Assembly: GCA_026168455.1 (NCBI GenBank)
Contig: CM047430.1
Coordinates: 3,794,858 to 3,858,857, forward strand
DNA length: 64,000 nucleotides
DNA from: Theocolax elegans
Taxonomy: Eukaryota > Arthropoda > Insecta > Hymenoptera > Cerocephalidae
Reading direction: 5' to 3'
The notes beneath the pieces were generated by a model, which saw nothing but the letters and a program-made list of their open reading frames with translations, had not been told where the DNA came from and made no database searches. Positions 33,456-43,187 of this stretch are shown here, piece after piece. Each line of letters starts with the position of its first letter. Within the stretch, counting starts at the first letter, position 1. The position numbers and the translations under genes were made by a program.

Positions 33456-35196
33456 GATTGATTGATTGATAATTTTATTGGGTAAAATGGGGTTATACCC
33501 CGTATACACTGTAGCAAATCAGTCGTAGATTATAATATATAATATAATGTGATAAATAATGTAGCAGCGATATAAAGCAAATTTTATTATAACAAAATAA
33601 CGATAAAACATTAGCAATAAATAAAATTAACGCTCAAACATAATTTAAATTTAATAATTTAACAATAAAACAATAAAACAGTATAATAAAATAGAATAAA
33701 ATAAAATAAAATAAAATACAGATAAGCAGCGCATACAACTCAATTTAACTTAACTTAAGCGGAGGTCCGGGAGGATAAAATAAATTAAGGTTGAAATGAA
33801 ATAAAATAAAATAAAATAAAATAAAATGAAATAAAACCGAGTAGAAATAAATGTAAAAAATAAATAATATAGAACAAAACAAAGCAAGGTAAAATAACAA
33901 CAAACAATAGTGTCAGCGCGGAAAATAAAAGATAAAAACTTTAATTAAGCTATCAAATAAAATAAATAAAATAAATAAAATAAATATAAAACGAGAGTGA
34001 CTAGAAATTAATACTATGGATTTAATACTATGGATCGACCCATTTCATCTCAACCTCAATCTACACCTCAGGCAAGGGAGGGCATACTATGTCTTCAGCC
34101 AACACCCTCGAATCCCAGGCCCGTCGGTCAAGCTCAGTAAGATGGGATATTAATGAAGTTTTGAAGGAAGTGAAAAGGTGCGGGTTAAAGTCAGTGAAGG
34201 GTAAGTGATTTATGAGACGAGAGGCAGTGATTATGAAGGAGTTGTTAAGGGCTTCGGTTCTGGGAGGGAGATAAAAGAGGGATAAGGGTGAGTGGCGAGA
34301 GGATGAGCGGGATGAGAATGAGGCATCGCGTACAATGAAATGGCGTGCAATATAGGACGGGGAATTGTGTGAGAGGATATTATAGGCGCTACAACCAATA
34401 AAGAGGGATCTCCTGAGCTCAACCGACAGCCATCCTAGCCTCAGACGGTAAGGTGTCACATGCTCGCGCCAGGGTATGTTCCCCCACACAAAGCGAACAC
34501 AGGCGTTCAAAAGTCGTTGGAGTCGCAAATTCCTGGTCGCATCTAAATCATGGAAGACTGCGCACGCATAATCAAAGTGTGGGAGAACAAGCGACTCGAC
34601 TAGATGTTTACGGTTCTGGCGCGAGAGTGCCCGCCGAAAGAATCTTAATGAGTGGAGGACTCCATGAACGCGCTGAGAGACCGACGCAACCTGGCGAGAC
34701 CAATCCAGGGTTGGAGTTATCCAAATGCCCAATGATTTGACTTGTTGTTCATAAATCAGTAGGTTATCTCCAATTCTAACCTTAGGAGCAGAGTCTAGTT
34801 GAATGCGCGAAGTGTAGGCCTGACTCCCTAAGATCATCACCTTTGTCTTTTTCACGTTTAAACTTAGCCCATTTGATCTCGCCCATTCATCCACCGCGTT
34901 GGCATCCTCCGAAATTCTGAGAACTCCCTGAGCGAGATCTGCCGGGTAAAAAGAGTGATAGATCTGGGTGTCATCCGCAAAAATCATATGGTTAGAATGC
35001 CTTAAAACACTCGGCAGGTCATTGATAAAAATAGAAAACAACAGAGGGCCTAGGACACTGCCCTGTGGAACTCCCCTGGATGTGTCAAGCCAGGCCGAGG
35101 TGTTCCCCAGCTCGTCCACCACCGCCTGCGAACGGCCCACAAGGTAGTGAAAGAACCAGGTTAGCACTACGTCCGAACACCCCAGCGCACGTAGTT
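33456..35196 (-). mobile_element. Non-LTR element D, 5'-truncated, relative of element A
   Basis: Tail GATTGATTGATTG at the low end, end-proximal hairpin GGGG-TTATA-CCCC (33489-33501), an AAAAT/TAAAA-rich 3' UTR (33530-34060) and RT coding sequence up to the truncation point. GA microsatellite lies on both sides (33428-33455 and 35197 on). The C-terminal protein blocks match element A. Confidence 0.9.
34061..35196 (-). CDS. Element D reverse transcriptase C-terminal two-thirds
   Basis: An uninterrupted frame of about 378 codons starts at the truncation point (KLRALGCSDVVLTWFFHYL). It contains TSRGVPQGSVLGPLLFSIFI, MIFADDTQIYHSFYP (catalytic Asp pair), KSLGIWITPTLDWSRQ and the C-terminal blocks CVRFVWGNIPW, LGWLSVELRR and LPPRTEALNNSF. 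No stops or frameshifts, so it is much better preserved than element A. The first RT blocks and endonuclease are missing, so it is not functional. Confidence 0.9.
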
Positions 35197-35690
35197 TAGA
35201 GAGAGTGAAAGAGAGAGAGAATGAGAGAGAGTATGAGAGATAGAAACAGAGAACGAGATGTACGGAGCGAGAGAGAGAATGAGGGAGAGTGAGGGAATGC
35301 GAGAGTGAGAATGAGCAACAATGAGAGTCTGTGTGAGTGAGAGAGAGAGAGAGAATGAGAGAGAGAGTATGAGAGATATAAATAGAGAACGAGAGGTACA
35401 GAGCGAGGGAGAGAATGAGGAGAGTGAAGGAGTGCGAGAGTGAGAATGAGTAAGAAGGAGAGTCTGTGTGAGGGAGAGAGAGAGAATGAGAGAGAGAATG
35501 AGAGATAGAGAGAAAGAGAGAGAGAGAGAGAATGAGAGATAGAGAGAATAAGAGATAGAGAGAATGAGAGATAGAGAGAATGAGAGATAGAGAGAATGAG
35601 AGATAGAGAGAATGAGAGATAGAGAGAATGAGACAGAGAGAGAAAACGAAAGTTAGAGTAATAGAGTGCGAGAGTAAGAGCTAGGTCCCG
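35197..35690. repeat. GA/GATA microsatellite
   Basis: About 490 bp of GAGAGA, GAGAATGAGAGATA and related words, forming the 5' flank of element D. The long Ser/Leu-rich minus frame reaching to 36002 is a repeat translation. Confidence 0.92.
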
Positions 35691-36566
35691 GTTCAAATCC
35701 GCGCTGAAGCTGTTTTCATTGAAATTTCGAAAATGTTTGAAGAGTTGAATTTTATTTTTCATACAAGAAATTATAAGAATATTGCATTTTTCAAGCTTTT
35801 CTCGGCGACATGTTGTTATAATAACTTGAAGCTTTGTAAAATGATAGATAATTACATAACGGAGGGCAACTAACTCCTGTTTTTGCGTAAATTTGTTTTT
35901 ATTAATTGTTATAAGTAAATTAGTTGTTTTTTCGTCTGCTATTTTCTGGTGCGAAATTTGTATTTGTAATTGAGTATGATACCCACTTAAATAAGTTATC
36001 AATCGACATAAGAAGGTTTAAAACGTGTAATGAACGAAAAATTGCTGAAATGAGTTTTTGGTATGACATCTTACCTGGGATATGATCTGTGATCTCCAGT
36101 GAGATTTTTTAATGGGGATATATATTTATAAGTAAACAATATATCAAAAATAATATATCAAAAATAATATATCAAAACAATATATCAAAAATTGTAAAAA
36201 CAAATCGTTATTTCTATTTGAACTTCTATTTGTCATCCTAGTACATGTGGTATTTTAAATTCTAATTGGAATGTTATAATTAATAATTTATTAATATGAA
36301 TTGATCTATTATGAATTCTATAAAATTTATCAGGTATTAATGTAAATACTAATATTAGAATTAATTATTGGGAATAACAAAAATTGTTAATGATATAAAT
36401 AGTAAAAATGATCATTCTTCTATTAATTATTACGGATTTATCACAACAAATTATATAATTGTAATATTTATTTAATTACTAGTACTATATTTATTTTACT
36501 AAATAGTTTTTAAAAAGTAATTTTTTGAATATTACATTAGTATTATGTTAACAATACTATTGAACA
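35691..36566. other. AT-rich spacer with a lone tRNA B-box-like word
   Basis: GGTTCAAATCC at about 35693-35703 matches the RNA polymerase III B-box consensus and could mark a SINE remnant, but no A box or tail is visible. The rest is AT-rich with repeated AATATATCAAAA words at 36140-36190. No gene seen. Confidence 0.5.
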
Positions 36567-36593
36567 GCGAGCGAAGCGAGCATTTTGGCTAGT
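36567..36593 (+). repeat. Dispersed 27-28-bp motif, copy 2
   Basis: GCGAGCGAAGCGAGC then ATTTTGGCTAGT, nearly identical to 7560-7587. The surrounding sequences share nothing else obvious. Confidence 0.7.
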
Positions 36594-36619
36594 GTGGATT
36601 TAATTTCATAAATTCAAAC

Positions 36620-37240
36620 ATATGCCTATCAAAGAGGTACTTTGCGGCATTTAATTGTGACTTATAATCAGTTAATCTTTAGTCTTTTTAATTATCTATC
36701 CATTTAGTTAGATTTGCATTGGACGACACAGAAACGTGTATGTTTTGAAACAACCCTTAATGTTATATTATATAATATAGAGATTATTAATATTATTTAA
36801 TTTTTTATATTATTTTAATAATTTAAATTTTTTATTTAAATTTAATATTATTTTATAATTTAATGTTTACTTATAGGCAGTCAATCGATAGCTTTTTAAA
36901 TTTGTTTCTTAATTAAATTTTAAGGGTTGTTTATCTTGTTTTAAATCCTCCTTTATCTGAATTGTTAGATAATTAAAAAAGCTATCGATCGATTGCCTAT
37001 AAGTCAAAATTAAATAACACAAAGTACCCCTTTTAGTCGGATAACGTTAAAGGTTGTTTCAAAATATACATGCTTCAATTACATAGAAGCTTTCTAGGGT
37101 GTGTTACCCAATTGGAATCCAGCTGAATGGATAGATAATTAAAAAAGCTATCGATTGAATCCCTATAAGTCAAAATTAAATACTGCAAAGTATCCCTTTT
37201 AATCGAATAAAGTTAAGGGTTGTTTCAAAATATTCACGTC
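36620..37240. repeat. Cluster of inverted and direct repeats (MITE-like)
   Basis: ACTTATAGGCAGTCAATCGA with TAGCTTTTTAAATT (about 36872) is inverted at 36973-37010 and appears again directly at about 37140. The neighbouring word CAAAGTACCCCTTTTA also occurs in both orientations (about 36630, 37020, 37190), as does GGTTGTTTCAAAATAT (36735 inverted, 37050, 37210). This suggests nested or multiple copies of a small foldback element. Boundaries are uncertain. Confidence 0.65.
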
Positions 37241-37261
37241 TTTACGCATTTTATTACGTAA

Positions 37262-37335
37262 ATTTCTGAATGTGCGTGTGCGTGAGCATACATACACATC
37301 CGTACATACATACATGCATGCATGCACATTTATGA
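37262..37335. repeat. CATA/TGCA-type microsatellite
   Basis: Alternating purine-pyrimidine words: GTGCGTGTGCGTG, then CATACATACATGCATGCATG. Confidence 0.8.
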
Positions 37336-38428
37336 ACATATATATTTGTTGAAAAAACAATATAATTTAAACTATGTTATTAGCAAACAGTTGAAATGCT
37401 GGTGTTACCAGTGACGTGTTATTATTACAGCGCTGAAATTACTGGTGAAATATCAAACGTATTTTTTACGTCCCTAAGTATTAAATTCTTATTCCACATT
37501 AGTTTTTGTGAAATTAATAATGATTTAACTAAGAATAACTGTGTCCAAAGAAAAAAAAAATACTTTATTTCGTTCTTTTAAAAACGAACGCAGTATTATC
37601 ATCATGATAATCCGTAGCATGAAGGTATTACTGCGGTGCATCATTATTTTACTCTTTATACTACGTTATAAAATATACTGATTGTTCTCTAAAGTACAAA
37701 ATTAATCATTAACAACTTGTATTATTCTTTAATATATTTATGTTGATCGGATTTAGTAAATCACATTTATTTTACATCAACGTAAAGCAACTTTTGCACA
37801 AATCGCAATAATACCTACATACGCAGTAATACCCTCACTTAGCACAGCACTAGTCACAATCGGAAAGATTTTAACTGATCGATTTTATTTAAATAAACCA
37901 CAATTGTAAGTTTTTAATTGATTTTGAACGTAGTCCTGTATATAATATATAAATAAATATGTTATTATTGCAAATCCACTGTCCCATATCAGTTGGACCA
38001 CAAAACAATATTTTTATACATTTTTCATCGTAAGAACGTTGTTTAATATTGTTCATAGCGGATAAAAAAATTGTATAGTTGAAAAGTCCGTGCGATGGAA
38101 AGTCCGTCATGAAATATCCGACATTAAAATGTTCTGCGACGAAACATCCGTGACCCATTACAAATTCATGATTAATTTCTAGAAATTTATATTTTTTCAA
38201 TTTTGCTTTACTAAACTATTAGCATAATTTTGATGAAAATTTTTATTCAGTTATAATGATTGTAGACTTATTATAAAATTATCGTATGTTACACAGAGAA
38301 AAAAAACTGCGTTAAATATTAATTAAATTAATTAATTTACTAATTATTACATTTTAAATTAATTTAAGGTCATTATAAATCTATGTTTTTTTCATATTAT
38401 TAAATTTACTTTAACATAATATAAAATT
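37336..38428. other. AT-rich spacer, no confident gene
   Basis: Contains poly-A and AT runs. A 103-codon minus frame (37889-38200) has no recognised domain and overlaps a short quasi-periodic patch (38087-38160, recurring ATCCGTGACG/GTCCGTCATG words), so it is not called as a gene. Confidence 0.5.
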
Positions 38429-38440
38429 AAGTATACTATA

Positions 38441-38867
38441 TATTATGGGTAGAGCTCCCGACTCTCACACCGAGGGTCGTGGGTTCGATCCCAGACGTGT
38501 ATCTCTGAAAATTTTTTCATGTGCATTTTTCGAACACCGCGACTCAGTGGCTCGGCGTGTCACTATAATGTGACGCCAGTTCAGGTGCGCGTGCGTTTCG
38601 TGCACTTGTCAGTGCATGAGAGGCACGGGCATCTGAACTATAGGGAACGTTAGGGACGCGAAGATGTAAAGAGGATCGCGGTGGTTCCATCGGGAAGACA
38701 GGAAACTGTAATCATTAGACTAATTACAGTGACCGATGATATCTTCCGATGGACACAAGCACTACTGTTTCAACTACATGTGCTTTGTTTACAGACACAC
38801 CGTTCACCTCCGTCGCTGATTAGCCCTGGCAGCATAAATAGAGCGACGTTAAATAACAAAAAAAAAA
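38441..38867 (+). mobile_element. tRNA-derived SINE with perfect target duplication
   Basis: The head has an A-box-like TGGGTAGAGCTCC and a B box GGGTTCGATCCC at the correct spacing for a tRNA gene. A ~330-bp GC-richer body follows and a tail AACAAAAAAAAAAA. The flanks carry a 12-bp direct repeat AAGTATACTATA (38429-38440 and 38868-38879). Transcription would be by RNA polymerase III from the internal promoter and mobilisation by a LINE. The tRNA of origin was not determined. A 74-codon plus frame inside is not a gene. Confidence 0.88.
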
Positions 38868-38879
38868 AAGTATACTATA

Positions 38880-39119
38880 ACAATTCTTGGGTTATTTATT
38901 ATTGAAACGCAAAATATTAGGTATTAACCTTATAACATTTATTAGATGCAAAAAAGCAACAATTTTACAACAATTTTAATTATAAATTAAAATGGAAATA
39001 ATTTTTTTCGCAGAATTTGTTCAATTATCCATAATTTATCTAAAACGCCGCATTAGACTAAGGTAACTACGGTTTTTTTGATATTTTCCATTTTTAATAT
39101 TTTACTCCAAATCTACTGG
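38880..39119. other. AT-rich spacer
   Basis: No gene, tRNA or repeat recognised. Confidence 0.5.
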
Positions 39120-39360
39120 AAAGTCCACATTTCATATTCCTTGGATTTGAAAAAATACTGTCACATCCTCGAGATGATGTCCAGGTGGTCAGGGTGAACT
39201 CCAGGTCATCCGGATATCGTCTACAGGAAAGTCTACATGCCATTCTGCATAAATATGCAAAACATATTGTCACTTCCTGTAGACGATGTCCAGATGGTCA
39301 GGGTGAACTCCAGACCATCCGAACATCGTCTACAGGAAAGTCTACATGTCATTACCACTA
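39120..39360. repeat. Two tandem ~120-bp repeats, each a hairpin
   Basis: Each unit carries an inverted pair around AGGGTGAACTCCAG. In the second copy CCTGTAGACGATGTCCAGAT is matched by the inverse of the ATC...CGTCTACAGG arm, giving a stem of about 24 bp. The first copy (39165-39230) is a diverged version. Units are joined by CAGGAAAGTCTACATG. No coding potential. Confidence 0.8.
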
Positions 39361-39524
39361 GTGTCAACCACTCACAGGCAAAAACCAAATGTGGTAAACG
39401 ATAAATCTAATCGAACGCCAATTCCGTACGCCGTACGCCTTGCACCGGAAAAATTTTACTTATAGTATGATATGATATATGGGATATTCCACACGAAGTG
39501 GTCCGATCAAAATTTTAAAATGCT

Positions 39525-40435
39525 CCAAATTTTGGGTATACATTGCAAATGTTTTTCAGAATACAGAAAATAATTTTTAGGTACTGGAATCTATTTGGTC
39601 AAAACTTATTCTAACCTCAAAAAGTGGATTTTTCCAAGTTTTTTTCAACACAAACTGGGTTTACCACTATTTAACTCATAATCTATCAACTTTTACTATA
39701 GAACATTATATGTAACATTCGTTGCTAATTGTCTCTGGAATTTATTCCTCTGGGTTAGAATTTCTAATTTCAAGGTGAATGTTATATAAAGTATATGTCA
39801 ATATTCAGCTTAAAAACAGTGCAAGTGCGCAACAATTGATTTTTTTATCCAAAAGTCTAAAAGAAAGCTTGAAGCAATACCTTTCAAATGGTCTATAGCA
39901 TTTTTATGCCCTTAAATTCTGTAAAAAGTTATGATAATTTAAAAAAACCCAAAATTTTTTAAAAAATTTAAATGGGAATTACCATGTGAATTTTTGTGAA
40001 TTTTTTCTCTTTCTTTAAATGATCATAATTTTTTACAGAATTGAAGGCCATAAAAATGCTATAGACCACTTGAAAGATATTGCTTCAAGCTTTCTTTTAG
40101 ACTTTTGGAAAAAAAAAATCAATTGTGGCGCACTTGCACTTTTTTTTTTAAGTTGAATATTGACATGTAGTTTATATAACATTCACCTTGAAATTAGAAA
40201 TTCTAACCCAGAAGAATAAATTCCAGAGACAATTAGCAACGAATTTTACATATAATGTATATAGTAAAAGTTGATAGCTTTTGAGTTAAATAGCGGTGAA
40301 CCCAGCTGGTGTTGAAAAAAACTTGCGAATATCCATTTTTTGAGGTTAGAATAACTTTTGACCAAATAGATTCCAGTACCTAAAAATTATTTTCTGTATT
40401 CTGAGAAATATTTGCAATGTGTATCCAAAATTGGG
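39525..40435. repeat. 0.9-kb foldback (long inverted repeat) element
   Basis: The left arm (about 39525-39960) is the inverted copy of the right arm (about 40000-40435). Examples are TTTTGGGTATACATTGCAAA against the inverse of TTTGCAATGTGTATCCAAAA, GGTACTGGAATCTATTTGG against its inverse, and AGAAAGCTTGAAGCAATA against its inverse near 40080. Arms are imperfect (about one mismatch per 8-10 bp) around an AT-rich centre near 39980. No transposase is present, so it would be non-autonomous. A diverged single-arm relative lies at 44380-44810. Confidence 0.88.
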
Positions 40436-40550
40436 TCTAACCGTGGGCCTTACATTTCCCCAGTACCCACCCCGTTACAACTGGCGCCCAACGTGGGGCG
40501 CCAGTTGTAACGGGGTGGGTACTGGGGAAATGTAAGGCCCACGGTTAGAC
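40435..40550. repeat. 116-bp palindrome of LTR end plus primer-binding site
   Basis: The sequence from GTCTAACCGTGGGCC to GGCCCACGGTTAGAC is a palindrome with one mismatched pair next to the centre (40490/40495). Each arm reads LTR end CCCCGTTACA, dinucleotide AC, then the primer-binding word TGGCGCCCAACGTGGGGC, and the two arms share the PBS at the centre. The right arm continues into the LTR at 40506. The left arm stops where the foldback element begins. Confidence 0.93.
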
Positions 40551-41636
40551 ATAATTTGTCCCAACTTGCCAACCTTAAGTGAGCAGTCCCACGATGCGGC
40601 CGGGAATCCCTTTGATTCCCGTGCAATGCCGTTAACAACGTCAAACGCCTCGTTTGACTTAGATACCGTGTGTTGGGCCCTATGCCCAAAATTGCCAGCT
40701 AGGATAAACACCGGAGAGGGCGGTATTCGTAGGATAGGACAGTATCCGGTAAAACACTATCAACAATTAATATCTTTCGTTAATCGGCGAGAAAGATTGT
40801 CTCGCCGAGCCAATTTATTAACTAAACAATTAAATATTAACAAATTAACTATAAACTAACTTTAACAATTTACGGGGAATCGTACCGATGACTACCCCCG
40901 AGGTCAGCGCGAAAAGAATCAGTTAAAATCTATTTAACTGTAGATTACGAGCAACCGATCCGGATATGATCGGCTGCTTAACCTGATGGCATACGTCACA
41001 CCGTGTGACGTATGTATATCTGTCGTAGAGAGCTTTGACGTAGAAGCTTTCTACGTCACGCGCGCCTTCTCTCGTGAAGTGGTTCCCGCGAACCACCGAC
41101 CTGTCTATCCGTGCGGGTATTGTCACGAGAGGGGGGAAAAGGAGGAACGCTTCCTCACCTGGACCGTACCAGGTAAATCGGGACGCGTAATATTAAGTAG
41201 ACACGCGGGTCTAAACGTGGTACACCACTTACCGCTTCTCTAAATATCGCGTCTCGGCGGGAAACGACTGGGTAAAGGAGAGATAGCTCGTCCTTGTGCT
41301 TATCTCTTTCTCTCTCACTCCAACGGTCGGGAAAGCGGCCGACTCTTGGCTTCCTTCTTTCTGCCTTTCTCGGGGCCGTGCTGCTTCGCACGCCGACGTA
41401 GAGGTTGGTGGGAAGAAAAACCTCACACCCACACACGGAACGCACCAGTCTTTGTTCACTTTTCACGTAAAAAAACCTCTCGGCCGTTGTCAACACGATG
41501 TTGTTGCCGATCGCGCGCGAACTCTCTTTCGGTACTCCCAGCTGGGCGCGCGCGATTCTCGCGTGTTCGTGCGCGCGCCGCGCTGTATATCCTCTTTCGC
41601 GTTGCTTACCTGATCGGTAACTCGCTTATCGTTACA
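40506..41636 (-). repeat. Probable solo LTR of a gypsy-type element
   Basis: 1131 bp bounded by TGTAACG and CGTTACA, a 7-bp terminal inverted repeat. On its low-coordinate side it carries the tRNA-Lys-type PBS word in minus orientation, which fixes the element direction. It is GC-richer than its surroundings. No gag or pol lies next to it. Several short frames on both strands are not genes. No target duplication can be checked because of the adjacent palindrome. Confidence 0.75.
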
Positions 41637-41689
41637 GTATATATTAGAATTTATTCTTTTTTAAGCATTATTCTGCGTATAATTGTAAA

Positions 41690-42640
41690 ATAGTAAATCT
41701 CTGTTCCGGTTAATTTCTTGTCATCTACTGGCGAATTTTCAATTATGTTAGTAAAAAGATACACAGAAACCGGAATTACAAAAAATCAGTGAGGAAAGAA
41801 TTAATAAATGTGAAATTTTTATAATTTTCTACTGCGGTAGGTCTACGGGGACCGTGCACGATTTACGGCTATCATGCGCACGGTCCCCGTAGACTATCGA
41901 AGCATTATTCTGATTTGCATATTGATCTAAAAATCCGGGAAAAATCAAATAGACTGTTTAGTAGAGACATATATTGTATAAAATGTTATTAAGAGACTCA
42001 AAATTTTTTTGCGATAAAATTAGCAATTCTGCTAAATTTTACTAAATAGCAAATCTCTGTTTTGGTTAATTTCTTGTCATCCACTAGCGAATTTTCAATT
42101 ATGTTTGTAAAAAGATTCACACAAACCGGAATTACAAAAAATCAGTGAGAAAAGAATTAATAAATGTGAAATATTTATAATTTTCTACTGCGGTAGGTCT
42201 ACGGGGACCGTGCACGATTTACGGCTATCGTGTGCACTAATCGAAGCAATATTCTGCGTTTCATATCGATTTAAAAATCCGGGAAAAATCAGATGCACTG
42301 TTTAATACAGCTAAATATTCTATAAAACGGTATTTTAAAATCGAAAATTTTTTTGCGACAAAATTAGCAATTCTGATAAATTTTACTAAATAGTAAATCT
42401 CTGTTCTGGTTAATTTCTTGTCATCTACTGGCGAATTTTCAATTATTTTAGTAAAAAGATACACATAAACCCGAATTACAAAAAGTCTGCGAGAAAAGAA
42501 TTAATAAATGTGAAATGTTTATAATTTTCTACTGCGGTAGGTCTACGGGGACCGTGCACGAGTTACGGCTATCGTGCCCACGGTCCCCGTAGACTATCGA
42601 AGCAATACTCTGCGTTTCATATCGATTTGTAGGTATTTCT
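41690..42640. repeat. ~350-bp tandem repeat, 2.7 copies, hairpin-bearing
   Basis: Units start at AATCTCTGTTCCGGTTAATT (about 41697, 42052, 42398). In copies 1 and 3 each contains the inverted pair GTCTACGGGGACCGTG and CACGGTCCCCGTAGAC around a short loop. Copy 2 has lost the right arm. The rest of the unit is AT-rich. No coding sequence. Confidence 0.85.
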
Positions 42641-43130
42641 GGGTTTTCATTGTTAACAACGAAGGCTTATTAACAAATGAGGCTTTATTTAAGAAAATTT
42701 CGAACGCCGTGCCCTTCATTTTTATAAGACAAATATTCATGCAAATTTTCAATTAATTATTTAAATATTTTCAATACAATTCTTATGTTTGAAATTTTTG
42801 AATGCAAACATCGTACCTTTTTTATGCATAAAAACTAATGAAAATTTGACTGAAGGATCACCTCAAATAATGTAAAGGCATGGCGTTTCGATTTTTTTCG
42901 ATAAATAAAAAAACCAAAAAAGAAATCTACTATTACCCTTCCCCCACTAATAAAAGATTATTAGAGACATTAAACCCATGATAAATCGGTTCGACAAATA
43001 CTGGTGTATTAAACAACTAATATTTAAAATAATAGATAGAATTATTGCATATCAGCGATACTTAATTGAACGTGATTATCACCGAGTATTTTGTTTGCCT
43101 CCGTTTTGTTTAACGATAAAGCGTAGTTTC
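42641..43130. other. AT-rich spacer
   Basis: No gene or repeat recognised; short open frames only. Confidence 0.5.
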
Positions 43131-43187
43131 GACCTACGGGGGACGTGTGCAGCGCGAGCCACAAGAGCTGCACGTCCCCCGCAGGTC
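43131..43187. repeat. GC-rich hairpin
   Basis: GACCTACGGGGGACGTG-TGCAGC pairs with GCTGCACGTCCCCCGCAGGTC across a 13-base loop, with one mismatch and a 2-base bulge. The CTACGGGG core resembles the hairpins at 41.8 and 42.5 kb, so it may be a remnant of the same family. Confidence 0.7.

Noticed and set aside
35693..35703. tRNA gene
   Set aside because: Only a B-box-like word is present; no A box, no cloverleaf arms.
35196..36002. 268-codon Ser/Leu-rich minus frame
   Set aside because: Its C-terminal two-thirds is GA microsatellite read on the other strand; the N-terminal part has no features.
37889..38200. 103-codon minus frame
   Set aside because: Overlaps a quasi-periodic repeat patch and has no recognised feature.
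38441..38512. Genuine tRNA gene at the SINE head
   Set aside because: A and B boxes are present, but acceptor and anticodon arms do not pair properly, and the 12-bp target duplication with A tail shows a SINE.
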